The position numbers and the translations under genes were made by a program. A stretch of DNA of 64,000 bases from Streptomyces rubiginosohelvolus (GTDB lineage: Bacteria; Actinomycetota; Actinomycetes; Streptomycetales; Streptomycetaceae), in the NCBI RefSeq assembly GCF_014649875.1, contig NZ_BMTW01000015.1, positions 1-64,000 of the forward strand, in the 5' to 3' direction. This document shows positions 7,576 through 16,446 of this stretch, in pieces (positions within the stretch are counted from its first letter, which is position 1; the number at the start of each line of letters is the position of its first letter). Below the pieces are notes generated by a model. It made no database searches. It was not told the origin of the DNA and was given only the letters and a program-made list of their open reading frames with translations.

Positions 7576-8205
7576 TCAGGACTCCGGCGCTCCCGCCGTG
7601 AGCCCGAGGCCCGGGAGGATCGCCAGCTCCACGAACCGGGTCAGATACGCGGCGTCCGCGTAGCGCCCCTCCAGCAGCGGCCGGGCGCGCAGCACGCCGA
7701 GCAGCTGGGCCGCCACGAACTCGGCCGCCGGGAGGTCGGCCGCGATCTCGCCGCGCTCCTGGCCCCGCCGGACCATCGCGTCGATCGCCGCGACCTCCGG
7801 AAGGATCAGTGCCTCGCGCAGCGCGCACAGCAGCTCCGGGCTCTGCAGCGCGGCGTGGCTGAGGGCGTGCATCAGCGGGGTGTCGCTCCCCGAGGCCTCA
7901 CCGATCGTCCGCGCGGCCTCCAGTAGATCCCCCGCCAGCGTCCCGGTGTCGATCCTCGGGAGCCGCATCCGCCGGGTGCCGTGCAGCGCGGCCACCACCA
8001 GCTCCGGCTTGGAACCCCATTGCCGGTAGAGCGTCGACTTCCCGCAGCGGGTGCGCGAGGCGACGCCCTCCATCGTCAGCGACTCATAACCGCTCTCCCG
8101 CAGCAGTTCCAGCACCGCCGCGTACAGCTCCTGCGCCCGCTCCGGTGTGATCTTCGACCGGGGGGAGGAGAGGGCTGACTCCGGTACGGAATCGGGCGAC
8201 GGCAT
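7576..8205 (-). CDS. TetR/AcrR-family transcriptional regulator
   Basis: 209 residues. The N-terminal helix-turn-helix (about residues 20-65) has the typical TetR pattern (YESLTMEGVASRTRCGKSTLYRQWGSK). The C-terminal ligand domain resembles TetR_C groups found with membrane or lipid genes. The ATG at 8205 follows GGAGGT by 7 nt. It is divergent from the PAP2 phosphatase gene, and the shared 162-bp space contains three copies of a 13-bp motif within a 24-bp-arm inverted repeat, so it very likely represses itself and the PAP2/DMT genes. Confidence 0.88.
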   Translation of the reverse strand: MPSPDSVPESALSSPRSKITPERAQELYAAVLELLRESGYESLTMEGVASRTRCGKSTLYRQWGSKPELVVAALHGTRRMRLPRIDTGTLAGDLLEAARTIGEASGSDTPLMHALSHAALQSPELLCALREALILPEVAAIDAMVRRGQERGEIAADLPAAEFVAAQLLGVLRARPLLEGRYADAAYLTRFVELAILPGLGLTAGAPES

Positions 8206-8239
8206 GGGCTGTACCTCCAGCGGCGGTGCGGTGAGGTTC

Positions 8240-8307
8240 TCGATACGCCAGTGTACCGATACGCGCGTGTACCGATACGCCGACGTATCGGTACACTGGC
8301 GTATCGA
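8240..8307. promoter_or_regulatory. complex TetR operator: 24-bp inverted repeat with three GTGTACCGATACG sites
   Basis: Perfect 24-bp inverted repeat (8240-8263 and 8284-8307). GTGTACCGATACG occurs at 8251-8263 and 8267-8279 on the plus strand, and its complement at 8284-8296. Spacings of 16-17 bp place sites about one and a half helical turns apart. It sits between the tetR start (8205) and the PAP2 start (8368), so one regulator can control both directions. Confidence 0.75.
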
Positions 8308-8367
8308 TACGGCGTGGATCGATGGAACCGGGCCGTCCGCTACCGCTTCGCATCCAAGGGGGCACGG

Positions 8368-9276
8368 GTGAGACTCGCCCGCACCGAGCCCACGGACCAG
8401 GAGCCGGACATACGTGCCCGACCGCCCCTCGTCCGCGAGTTCCTTCTCGTGGCCGGACTCTTTCTGGCCTACAAGTTCGGCCGCCAGGCCGCCAACGGCC
8501 ATGTCGAGGAGGCGTTCCGCAACGCGGGGAGCGTCTGGGACCTCGAACGTGCCCTGCACCTTCCCGGCGAGGGCGCCGTCCAGGGGCTGCTGCTGCACAG
8601 CCAGCCCCTGATCCACGCGGCGAACACCTACTACGCCGTCGTGCACTTCCCGGCCACGGCCCTCTTCCTGATCTGGCTCTACTGGCGCCGTCCCGCCCAC
8701 TACGTCCGGTCGCGCCGCGTGCTCGCCGCGCTCACTGGGGCGGCCCTGGTGCTGCATCTGCTGTTCCCGCTGGCCCCGCCCCGGATGCTCCCGGCCGCCG
8801 GGCTTGTCGACACCGGTCAGGTCTACGGGCCGACGGTGTACGGGCAGACGCCCGCGACCGACACGATGGCGAACCAGTTCGCCGCGATGCCCTCGCTGCA
8901 CGTCGGCTGGGCCGTGATGGTCGCCCTCGGGCTGATCGCCGCCACCCGCTCCCGGTGGCGCCGGCTGTGGCTGCTGCACCCGGCGATCACCCTGTTCGTT
9001 GTCGTGGGCACCGCGAACCACTACTGGCTCGACGCGATCGTCGTCGTGGCGCTGCTCGCCGTCGCCCTCGCCGCGTTCCGGCTGCCCCTGTCCGCCCGGA
9101 CGGTTCCGGCGCGGCTGCGGGGGCCGGGCGCGCGGGGGAGCGGCGAGGGGGCTCCGATCCCGGCGTACGCGGGGGGCGCGCACCTTGCGGTCTCCGGTGC
9201 GTACGAGGGCGGCGTGCGGCCTGCGATCTCCGAGGTGCCCGTGGCCTCCGGGACGTACGCGGGTGGCGCGCGATGA
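8368..9276 (+). CDS. PAP2-superfamily (inositolphosphotransferase/phosphatase-type) membrane protein
   Basis: 302 residues, five to six hydrophobic segments. The PAP2 catalytic signature is seen as MPSLHVGW and then GTANHYWLDA (HxxxD), the Aur1/Ipt1-like variant of the PSGH...HxxxD motif. It should hydrolyse or transfer phosphoryl groups on a lipid at the outer membrane face. The GTG at 8368 follows AAGGGGG; upstream in-frame codons run through the operator repeats and are not coding. The last 35 residues contain degenerate AYAGGA/TYAGGA repeats. The stop overlaps the next start by 4 nt (ATGA), which links it to the DMT permease. Confidence 0.85.
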   Translation: MRLARTEPTDQEPDIRARPPLVREFLLVAGLFLAYKFGRQAANGHVEEAFRNAGSVWDLERALHLPGEGAVQGLLLHSQPLIHAANTYYAVVHFPATALFLIWLYWRRPAHYVRSRRVLAALTGAALVLHLLFPLAPPRMLPAAGLVDTGQVYGPTVYGQTPATDTMANQFAAMPSLHVGWAVMVALGLIAATRSRWRRLWLLHPAITLFVVVGTANHYWLDAIVVVALLAVALAAFRLPLSARTVPARLRGPGARGSGEGAPIPAYAGGAHLAVSGAYEGGVRPAISEVPVASGTYAGGAR

Positions 9277-10235
9277 ACGCCACCCTGCTCGCCGTCGCGC
9301 TCTCCCTCGTCTCCGCCGGCGCCTACGCGGCCGCCGCCGTCGCCCAGTCCCGGCTCGCCGGGCGTACCGAACCCGGCACCGGAGTCCTGCGGATGCTGGG
9401 CCGGGGCGCCTGGTGGTCGGCGGTCGGCCTCAACGCGGCGGGCGCGCTGCTGCACGTCGCCGCGCTCAACTACGGCCCGCTCACCCTGGTCCAGCCCCTC
9501 GGGGCGCTCACCCTCGTCGTCGCCGTCCCGCTCGGCGCGCGCGCCGCCGGACGCCGGGTCGGCCGTGCCGAGTGGCGGGGCACCGCCCTGACCCTGCTCG
9601 GCCTCGGCGCGCTGCTGCTGACCGCGGGCGGCTCCGCCCCGCACGAGACCCTCACCCTTCCCGAGGCCCTCGGCGTGGGCGCGGCCACCATGGCGGTCGT
9701 CGCCGGGCTCAGCCGGCCCGGGGCCCGCCCGGGCCTGCGGCACGCGGCGGCGTCCGGGATCACCTCCGGGGTCGCCTCCGCGCTCACCCAGACCCTCACG
9801 GTCGCCGTCACCGACCACTCCGGCGGCCCGCTGTTCAGCTGGCGCCTGCTGACGGTGGCGCTGCTCGTCTCCGCCTTCGCGATGGGCGGCCTGCTGCTGT
9901 CCCAGACCGCCTACCGGGGCGGGCTCGGCGCACCGCTCGCCGTGGTCACCCTCGCCAACCCGGTCGCCGCCGCCGCGATCGGCCTGGCCCTGCTCGGTGA
10001 GCGTCTCCAGGGCGGGCCGGTCAGCCTGGTGCTCGCTCTCCTCGGTACGACGGCGGCCGTGCGCGGGGTGATCCTCCTCAGCCGGGCGCAGGCACGGAAC
10101 GCGGACCCGGATGAGGTGCCCGAGGGGCCCGCGCCCGTGGATCCGGTGCCCTCGCGGGTCGTCATCGGCAGCCCTCGCCCCGCGGCCGTCCCGGAACCCG
10201 TGGCCGTACGGGCGGGCGGCGCGCCGCACCCGTAA
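9273..10235 (+). CDS. DMT/EamA-like permease
   Basis: 320 residues with about 9-10 hydrophobic segments and a 40-residue hydrophilic Pro-rich tail. Short-loop architecture and the ANPVAAAAIGLALLGE segment near residue 230 resemble the last EamA repeat of drug/metabolite transporters. The substrate is unknown. It is translationally coupled to the PAP2 gene, so both probably answer to the divergent TetR regulator. The substrate may be a lipid-linked or small amphipathic metabolite, but that is only inference from the pairing. Confidence 0.78.
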   Translation: MNATLLAVALSLVSAGAYAAAAVAQSRLAGRTEPGTGVLRMLGRGAWWSAVGLNAAGALLHVAALNYGPLTLVQPLGALTLVVAVPLGARAAGRRVGRAEWRGTALTLLGLGALLLTAGGSAPHETLTLPEALGVGAATMAVVAGLSRPGARPGLRHAAASGITSGVASALTQTLTVAVTDHSGGPLFSWRLLTVALLVSAFAMGGLLLSQTAYRGGLGAPLAVVTLANPVAAAAIGLALLGERLQGGPVSLVLALLGTTAAVRGVILLSRAQARNADPDEVPEGPAPVDPVPSRVVIGSPRPAAVPEPVAVRAGGAPHP

Positions 10236-10249
10236 CGCGGTCCCCGCGG

Positions 10250-10780
10250 TCAGGCGTCCAGGTCCGCGATCGCCCGGGTCAGCCAGCCGATCCAGAACGT
10301 CTCCAGGTCGATGCCGCCCCGCAGCACCAGATGCCGCAGCCGCCCCTCGTCGGTCGTCGGCGGCGGGGTGAAGTCCCGCTCCTCGATCTCCTGGTACTCC
10401 GCCAACTGCCGATCGTGCAAAGCCAGATGGCGGCGCAGCTCCGCGCCCATGCCGTGCGCCCCGACGACCGCCGCCGCCCGCATTCGCAGCAGCAGCGGAT
10501 CGCGGACCGGCCGCGGGTCCTCGGGGAGCGCCACCCAGGCCGCCAGCTCCTCGCGGCCCGCGGGCAGCACCTCGTACTCCTTCTTCTGCCCCCGGGCCGG
10601 CGCCGCCGTGGGCAGCGCCCTGATCCGTCCGGCCTGCTCCAGTTTCCCCAGCTCGCGATAGATCTGCTGGTGGGTCGACGACCAGAAGTAGCCGATCGAC
10701 CGGTCGAACCTGCGGGTCAGTTCCAGACCCGAGGACGGCTTCTCCAGCAGGGCGGTGAGAATCGCGTGCGGCAGTGACAT
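10250..10780 (-). CDS. PadR-family transcriptional regulator
   Basis: 176 residues. The N-terminal winged helix (MSLPHAILTALLEKPSSGLELTRRF...IYRELGKLEQAGRI) is characteristic of PadR, followed by the C-terminal dimerisation helices seen in the Vir/PadR_C group. The ATG at 10780 has AGGA 8 nt upstream; the ATG three codons earlier lacks a usable ribosome-binding site. It lies 56 nt downstream of the FadH-type reductase in the same direction, so it may be co-transcribed with and control it. Confidence 0.87.
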   Translation of the reverse strand: MSLPHAILTALLEKPSSGLELTRRFDRSIGYFWSSTHQQIYRELGKLEQAGRIRALPTAAPARGQKKEYEVLPAGREELAAWVALPEDPRPVRDPLLLRMRAAAVVGAHGMGAELRRHLALHDRQLAEYQEIEERDFTPPPTTDEGRLRHLVLRGGIDLETFWIGWLTRAIADLDA

Positions 10781-10836
10781 GACGTGCATCCTAAGGACGG
10801 GGGTGCGCGGTGGTACGGGCCCCCGGCGGGGCGGGT

Positions 10837-12852
10837 TCAGAGCGCGGCGGCCAGCTCCGTGCCCTGGCGGATGGCCCGCTTCGCGTCCAGCTCGGCCGCG
10901 ACGTCCGCGCCGCCGATCAGATGGACCGGGACGGTCCCCGCGCTCAGCTCCTCGTACAGCTCGCGGCGCGGCTCCTGGCCCGCGCACAGCACGACGGTGT
11001 CAACCGGCAGCACCCGCGGCTCACCGTCGACGGTGAGGTGGAGGCCCTCGTCGTCGATGAGGTCGTACGAGGCTCCCGCGATCATCTCGACGCCCCGGTG
11101 GCGCAGTTCGGTGCGGTGGATCCAGCCCGTCGTCTTGCCGAGCCCCGCGCCGACCTTGGTCGTCCTGCGCTGGACCAGGTGGACCGTGCGCGGCGACTTG
11201 GGGCGCTCGGGGGCGCGCAGCCCGCCCCGGTCCTCGTACGCCGTGTCCACGCCCCACTGCCGGAAGAACGTGTCCGCGTCCAGGCTCGCCGCGTCGCCGC
11301 CGTCGGTCAGGAACTCCGCGACGTCGAAACCGATGCCGCCCGCGCCGACGATCGCGACCCGGTCGCCCACCGGCGCCCCGTCGCGCAGCACGTCCAGGTA
11401 GCTCACGACGTTCGGGTGGTCCGTGCCGGGGATCGCGGGCGTGCGCGGCTCTACGCCGGTGGCCAGCACGATCTCGTCGAAACCGTCCAGCGTGCCGGTG
11501 TCGGCCCGGGTGGACAGCCGCACGTCGACGTCCAGCTCCGCCAGCCGCGTACGGAAGTAGCGCAGCGTCTCGTCGAACTCCTCCTTGCCCGGCACCCGGC
11601 GGGCCACGTTCAGCTGCCCGCCGATCTCGTCCGCCGTGTCGAACAGGGTCACCGCGTGCCCCCGCTCGGCCGCCGTCACCGAGCACGCGAGGCCCGCCGG
11701 ACCCGCCCCGACCACGGCGACGCGTTTACGGGTCCGGGTCGGGCTGAGCACCAGCTCGGTCTCGTGGCAGGCGCGCGGATTGACCAGGCAGGAGGTGATC
11801 TTGAGGCTGAAGATGTGGTCCAGGCAGGCCTGGTTGCAGCCGATGCACGTGTTGATCGCGTCCGCCCGGCCCGCCGCCGCCTTCGCGACGAACTCCGGGT
11901 CGGCCAGGAACGGCCGGGCCATCGAGACCATGTCCGCCCGGCCGGAGGCGAGGATGTCCTCGGCGACCTCGGGGGTGTTGATGCGGTTGCTCGTCACCAG
12001 CGGTACGGAGACCGCGCCGCGCACCTTCTCGGTGACCCAGCTGAACGCGCCACGCGGTACGGAGGTGGCGATCGTGGGGATCCGCGCCTCGTGCCAGCCG
12101 ATGCCGGTGTTGATGATCGTCGCGCCCGCCGCCTCGATCTCCCGCGCGAGCGTCACGACCTCCTCCAGCGTCGAGCCGCCCGGCACCAGGTCCAGCATGG
12201 AGAGCCGGTAGATCAGGATGAAGTCGTCGCCGACCCGCTCCCGGACCCGGCGCACGATCTCGATGGGGAGCCGGATGCGGTTCTCGTAACTGCCGCCCCA
12301 GCGGTCGGTGCGGTGGTTGGTCGCGGAGACGATGAACTCGTTGATCAGATAGCCCTCGGAGCCCATGATCTCGACGCCGTCGTACCCGGCGAACCGCGCC
12401 AGCTCCGCCGCTCGGACGAACTCCTCGATGGTCTCCTCGACCTGCTCGTCGGTGAGCGCGTTCGGGACGAACCCGCTGATCGGGGCCTGGATCGCGCTCG
12501 GGGCCACCAGATCCGGGTGGTGCGCGTACCGGCCGAAGTGCAGGATCTGCATCGCGATCCGGCCGCCAGCCGCGTGCACCGCCGAGGTGATCTCCCGGTG
12601 CTGCTCCGCCTCCGCCTCGGTCGTCATCTTGGCCCCGCCGGGGAAGGAGCAGGCCCGCTCGCTGGGGGCGATGCCGCCGGTCACCATCAGGCCGACGCCG
12701 CCCCGGGCGCGCTCGGCGTAGAACGCGGCCATCCGCTCGAAGCCGCGCTCGGCCTCCTCCAGACCGATGTGCATCGATCCCATGAGCACCCGGTTGGGCA
12801 GGGTGGTGAACCCGAGGTCCAGCGGGCTCAGCAGGGTCGGGTAGGGGCTCAT
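10837..12852 (-). CDS. fadH: NADPH-dependent 2,4-dienoyl-CoA reductase (FadH-type)
   Basis: 671 residues, the full length of the bacterial enzyme that reduces 2,4-dienoyl-CoA during beta-oxidation of unsaturated fatty acids. An old-yellow-enzyme FMN barrel (about 1-330) is followed by the 4Fe-4S cluster cysteines Cys336, Cys339, Cys343 and Cys355, and then two dinucleotide folds (VAVVGAGPAGLACS near 385 for FAD, VAIVGAGGIGFD for NADPH). It has ATG with AGGAG 7 nt upstream. A TGCAAC-AA-GTTGCA palindrome lies 58 nt before the start. Confidence 0.92.
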   Translation of the reverse strand: MSPYPTLLSPLDLGFTTLPNRVLMGSMHIGLEEAERGFERMAAFYAERARGGVGLMVTGGIAPSERACSFPGGAKMTTEAEAEQHREITSAVHAAGGRIAMQILHFGRYAHHPDLVAPSAIQAPISGFVPNALTDEQVEETIEEFVRAAELARFAGYDGVEIMGSEGYLINEFIVSATNHRTDRWGGSYENRIRLPIEIVRRVRERVGDDFILIYRLSMLDLVPGGSTLEEVVTLAREIEAAGATIINTGIGWHEARIPTIATSVPRGAFSWVTEKVRGAVSVPLVTSNRINTPEVAEDILASGRADMVSMARPFLADPEFVAKAAAGRADAINTCIGCNQACLDHIFSLKITSCLVNPRACHETELVLSPTRTRKRVAVVGAGPAGLACSVTAAERGHAVTLFDTADEIGGQLNVARRVPGKEEFDETLRYFRTRLAELDVDVRLSTRADTGTLDGFDEIVLATGVEPRTPAIPGTDHPNVVSYLDVLRDGAPVGDRVAIVGAGGIGFDVAEFLTDGGDAASLDADTFFRQWGVDTAYEDRGGLRAPERPKSPRTVHLVQRRTTKVGAGLGKTTGWIHRTELRHRGVEMIAGASYDLIDDEGLHLTVDGEPRVLPVDTVVLCAGQEPRRELYEELSAGTVPVHLIGGADVAAELDAKRAIRQGTELAAAL

Positions 12853-12909
12853 CCGGGATCTCCTCCGCAGGGGTCGTCGCGTCAGTTGTAGACCACCCCG
12901 AACCGCTTA

Positions 12910-12923
12910 TGCAACAAGTTGCA
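12910..12923. promoter_or_regulatory. palindrome TGCAACAAGTTGCA upstream of fadH
   Basis: Perfect 6-2-6 inverted repeat 58 nt upstream of the fadH start, of MarR/PadR/TetR operator size. The 12853-13058 space otherwise holds the divergent promoter regions of fadH and the DoxX gene. Confidence 0.5.
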
Positions 12924-13058
12924 CAATGATCTGCGTCGCACGACGGGCCGTGCGGCGTCCGGCCCGTGCCCCGTACGGCGTAGTCGGCCGCGCCCGCAGG
13001 CCACCCGCCGACGAGAGTGGAGCCGTACCCCTGAACCCCCCTGACCCCGGGAGTCCTC

Positions 13059-13589
13059 ATGGTCTGCTTCGAGCGGCGTGATCTCGGTCTGCTCGCCCTG
13101 CGCGTCGGCACCGGCGCGGTGCTCGCCGCCCACGGCAGCCAGAAGCTCGCCGGGTGGTTCGGCGGCGGCGGGATCCAGGGCACCACGGCGGCGATGGAGG
13201 CGATGGGATTCCACCCGCCCAAGCACAGCGCGGTGGCCGCCGGGCTGGGTGAGGCGGGCGGCGGTGCGCTGCTGGCGCTGGGGCTCGCCACTCCGGCGGC
13301 GGGTGCGGCGGCGGCCGGGGCGATGGCCGGTGCGGTGGCCGTCCACGCCCCGGCGGGATTCTTCGCCCAGGGCGGCGGCTACGAGTACCCGGCGTTCCTC
13401 GGCTTCACCGCCGCCGCCATCGGCCTGACCGGTCCCGGGCGCTATTCGCTGGACCACGTCACCTGCCATGTGTTCGACCGGCCGTGGATGGTCGCGCTGG
13501 CCTTCGCGGGCAGCGCGGCCGCGGCCGCCGCGGTGGTCGGCCGGCGGGCGAAGGGGCAGGCGGCGCAGAAGGAGGAGGCGTCCGGATGA
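13059..13589 (+). CDS. DoxX-family membrane protein
   Basis: 176 residues with four hydrophobic segments. The first carries the DoxX pattern LALRVGTGAVLAAHGSQKL..WFGG, followed by GFTAAAIGLTGPGRYSLD near residue 120. DoxX proteins are small membrane partners of oxidoreductases in thiol/redox stress and respiratory settings. The role here is unknown. The stop overlaps the next start by 4 nt (ATGA) with GGAGGAG upstream, so it forms an operon with the following membrane protein. Confidence 0.87.
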   Translation: MVCFERRDLGLLALRVGTGAVLAAHGSQKLAGWFGGGGIQGTTAAMEAMGFHPPKHSAVAAGLGEAGGGALLALGLATPAAGAAAAGAMAGAVAVHAPAGFFAQGGGYEYPAFLGFTAAAIGLTGPGRYSLDHVTCHVFDRPWMVALAFAGSAAAAAAVVGRRAKGQAAQKEEASG

Positions 13590-14212
13590 GCGAGGACCCG
13601 TCCCGGGCCGCCGATCCGTCGTCGGCGGCCGATCCCTCCCGCGCTGCTGAGCCCTCCCGAGTAGCTGATCCGTCCGGCGCCGCTGATCCCTCCCGGGGCG
13701 CTGATCCGGTCGCCGCCGGGCAGGGGCCCCGGCCGGGGCCCGGTCAGGGCGATACGCCGTGGCAGCGCGGCGACGGTCCGGCCGGGCGCGCTCCCGCGCC
13801 CGACCCGGACAGCCTCTGGGTGACCGGCGGCGTGCTCTTCGCCGGGGTGCTGATGCTCTGCCAGGGCGTCGTCGCGGCCCTGGAGGGCATCGCGGCCCTG
13901 GCCGACGGGGACGTCTACGGCGATGTCGGCGAGTACGTCTACCGCATCAGTCTCACCGGCTGGGGCTGGATCCACCTGGTGCTCGGCGTCTGCGTCGCCG
14001 TCACCGGGGCGGGGCTGCTCAAGGGAGCGCGATGGGCCCGGGTGACCGGCATCGTCTTCGCCTCCCTGAACCTCTTCGCGCACTTCCTCTTCCTGCCGTA
14101 CGCGCCCCTCTGGTCGGTGATCGTCATCGCCCTGGACATCTTCGTGATCTGGGCGCTCGCCGCCTACCGGGACCCGGGCTGGGCGCCCGGGGACGCGCTG
14201 CGGCGGCCTTGA
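13586..14212 (+). CDS. four-TM membrane protein with repetitive N-terminus (DUF7144-like)
   Basis: 208 residues. Residues 1-75 are a disordered, repeated (A)ADPSR/GADPS-type region encoded by degenerate 15-bp DNA repeats. Residues 77-200 contain four hydrophobic helices with the WGWIHLVLGVCVAVTGAGLL and FLPYAPLWSVIVIALDIFVIWAL segments typical of a Streptomyces integral membrane family. Function unknown. It is translationally coupled to the DoxX gene and converges on the MMPL exporter gene 9 bp away. Confidence 0.82.
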   Translation: MSEDPSRAADPSSAADPSRAAEPSRVADPSGAADPSRGADPVAAGQGPRPGPGQGDTPWQRGDGPAGRAPAPDPDSLWVTGGVLFAGVLMLCQGVVAALEGIAALADGDVYGDVGEYVYRISLTGWGWIHLVLGVCVAVTGAGLLKGARWARVTGIVFASLNLFAHFLFLPYAPLWSVIVIALDIFVIWALAAYRDPGWAPGDALRRP

Positions 14213-14221
14213 GGCCTTCGC

Positions 14222-16309
14222 TCAGGACCTCTCGCGGCTCAGTGCCCCCGGCCACCACGCCTTCGGCCCGATATCCCGGACCAGCGCCGGAACGAGGAGC
14301 GACCGGACGACCAGGGTGTCCAGCAGGACACCGAAGGCCACGATGAACGCGATCTGGACCAGGAACGCCAGCGGGATCACGCCCAGCGCCGCGAAGGTGG
14401 CCGCCAGGACGACGCCCGCCGAGGTGATCACCCCGCCGGTCGTGGTCAGTCCGCGCAGGATGCCCTCCCGCGTGCCGTGGCGCAGCGACTCCTCCCGGAC
14501 CCGGGACATCAGGAAGATGTTGTAGTCGACGCCCAGGGCGACCAGGAACACGAACCCGTACAGCGGAACCGATGAATCCGTGCCGCTGAAGCCGAACACA
14601 TGGGTGAAGACCAGCGAGGAAATGCCCAGCGTCGCCAGGAAGTTCAGCGCCACCGTCGCCACGAGCAGCACCGGCATCAGCAGCGACCGCAGCAGGAAGA
14701 CCAGGATCACCAGGATGATCGCCAGAACCACCGGCACGATCAGCATGCGGTCGTCCTCGGCCGTGCGCTGGGTGTCGTACTGCTGCGCGGTGTAGCCGCC
14801 GACCAGGGCGTCCGATCCCGGCACCGCGTGGACCGCGGTGCGCAGCGCGGCCACCGCCTCCTTGGCCCCGTCGCTGTCCGCCGCGTCGTCGAGGGTCGCG
14901 TCGATACGGACCTTGCCGTCGACGACGAGGGGCTCGCCGCCCGGCCGCCCGCTCGCGCTCACCGGTACGGCCGAGTCCACCCCGTCGGTGCGCTCGGCGG
15001 CCTCGGTCACCTGGGGCAGCCGGTCCGCCGCGGCGATGATCACCGCCGGATTGCCCGAGCCACCGGGGAAGTGCTCGCTCAGCGTCTCCTGGGCGGCCAC
15101 GGACGGCGCGTCGTTCACGAAGATCTCGTCGAGCGGCACGCCCTTGGAGGTGAGCGTCGGAGCGAACGCGGCACAGGCGATCAGGGCCGCCAGGGTGATC
15201 GCCCAGACCTTGCGGGGCGACCGGTCGACGAGGGCCGCGACCTTGTGCCAGATGCCGTGGCCACCGGACACCTTGTCCTCGGCGGGCTTGGGCTTCGCCG
15301 GCCAGTAGGCGGCCCGGCCCAGCAGGACCAGCGCGGCGGGCAGGAAGGTGAGCGCGCTCAGGACCGAGCAGACGATACCGATCGCGCCCACGGGACCGAG
15401 GGCCCGGTTGTTGGTGAGGTCGCTCAGCAGCAGCGCGAGCAGACCGGCCGCGACGGTCGCGGCGCTCGCCGTGATCGGACCGAAGGACTCGCGCAGCGCG
15501 ACGCGCATCGCGGCGAACCGGTCGCCGTGGACGGCGAGTTCCTCCCGGAACCGGGCGGTGAGCAGCAGCGCGTAGTCCGTCGCCGCGCCGATCACCAGGA
15601 TCGACAGGATGCCCTGCACCTGACCGTCCACCCGCACGATGTCGTGGTCGGCGAGGACGTAGACGATCGCACAGGACAGACCGAGGGCGAAGACCGCGCC
15701 GAGGATGATGACGAAGGGCAGCAGCACACTGCGGTAGACCAGCAGCAGGATGACCAGCACCGTGATCAGGGCGACCCCGAGCAGCAGCCCGTCGATGCCC
15801 GCGAAGGCGTCGGACAGATCCGCCTGGCTGGCGGCCGGCCCCGCGAGCTGGACCGTCGTACCGGACACCGAGGCACCGGCCTTGTCGACCTCCTCCAGCA
15901 CCGTCGGCAGCTCGTCCCCGAGGTCCGGGCTCAGCTGCACGATGCCCTGGAGTGCGAGGCCGTCCTTCGAGGGCAGCGCGGGGGAGGGGGTTCCGACGAC
16001 GCCCTCGTTCCCGGCGAGCGAGGCGAGGGCGCCGGTGGCGGCCTCGCGCTGCTCGTCGTTCACCGGGGCGTCCTTCTCCGCCGAGGTCCAGACGAGGATG
16101 ACCGGCAGGGTCTCGTTCTGCTGGAACGCCTTCTGGGCGTCGATGACTTGCGTGGACTCGGCGTTCTGGGGCAGGAAAGCGGCCTGGTCGTTGGTGGCGA
16201 CCTCGCCGAGCTTCCCGGCGTACGGTCCGAGCCCGCCGCCGATGCCGAGCCAGGCGATCAGCAGGACGACGGGGACCAGCCAGCGGACCGACCGTGCAGG
16301 GGTGGGCAT
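14222..16309 (-). CDS. MMPL-family RND exporter
   Basis: 695 residues with two tandem six-helix RND/MMPL halves, each with a large extracytoplasmic domain after its first helix, as in actinobacterial lipid or polyketide exporters. The first transmembrane cluster contains GAATDYALLLTARFREEL, matching the MMPL signature around residues 230-250, and the second contains VALGVDYNIFLMSRVREE. ATG at 16309 follows GGGAGAG closely. A MarR regulator lies upstream in the same direction, so induction by an exported small molecule or antibiotic is likely. A substrate cannot be named. Confidence 0.9.
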   Translation of the reverse strand: MPTPARSVRWLVPVVLLIAWLGIGGGLGPYAGKLGEVATNDQAAFLPQNAESTQVIDAQKAFQQNETLPVILVWTSAEKDAPVNDEQREAATGALASLAGNEGVVGTPSPALPSKDGLALQGIVQLSPDLGDELPTVLEEVDKAGASVSGTTVQLAGPAASQADLSDAFAGIDGLLLGVALITVLVILLLVYRSVLLPFVIILGAVFALGLSCAIVYVLADHDIVRVDGQVQGILSILVIGAATDYALLLTARFREELAVHGDRFAAMRVALRESFGPITASAATVAAGLLALLLSDLTNNRALGPVGAIGIVCSVLSALTFLPAALVLLGRAAYWPAKPKPAEDKVSGGHGIWHKVAALVDRSPRKVWAITLAALIACAAFAPTLTSKGVPLDEIFVNDAPSVAAQETLSEHFPGGSGNPAVIIAAADRLPQVTEAAERTDGVDSAVPVSASGRPGGEPLVVDGKVRIDATLDDAADSDGAKEAVAALRTAVHAVPGSDALVGGYTAQQYDTQRTAEDDRMLIVPVVLAIILVILVFLLRSLLMPVLLVATVALNFLATLGISSLVFTHVFGFSGTDSSVPLYGFVFLVALGVDYNIFLMSRVREESLRHGTREGILRGLTTTGGVITSAGVVLAATFAALGVIPLAFLVQIAFIVAFGVLLDTLVVRSLLVPALVRDIGPKAWWPGALSRERS

Positions 16310-16326
16310 GTCTCTCCCGAGGGGTG

Positions 16327-16336
16327 GAGATATCTC
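16327..16336. promoter_or_regulatory. palindrome GAGATATCTC before the MMPL gene
   Basis: Perfect 10-bp palindrome 18 nt upstream of the MMPL start, followed on the plus strand by the related ACAATCTCAATCG. It may be part of the MarR operator. The rest of the 137-bp spacer up to the marR stop is relatively AT-rich around 16340-16375, as expected of a promoter. Confidence 0.4.
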
Positions 16337-16446
16337 ATCGGTGAACAATCTCAATCGCTGAAATACATTACGCGATGGCTCCCCGGGGAGTTCGCACGGG
16401 GGTGGAAGGCAGCGTGAGGAGGGTGGCGCAAAAGGGGCGGGGATGT

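Noticed and set aside
8240..8307. Possible short CRISPR-like repeat array
   Set aside because: Three 13-bp units with 3-4 bp spacers, one inverted, and no cas genes: a regulatory operator fits far better.
7576..9183. 535-codon frame joining tetR with upstream sequence
   Set aside because: Only the part downstream of ATG 8205 has TetR motifs and a ribosome-binding site. The upstream part crosses the operator repeats and the PAP2 gene on the other strand.
10810..12891. 693-codon plus-strand open frame
   Set aside because: Complementary to fadH, which has complete domains and a good ribosome-binding site.
13586..13810. Degenerate 15-bp repeats as a mobile or regulatory repeat
   Set aside because: They are in frame within the membrane-protein gene and encode an Ala-Asp-Pro-Ser repeat, so they are protein low complexity.
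14600..16417. 605-codon plus-strand open frame
   Set aside because: Antisense to the MMPL exporter; highly charged with no motif.
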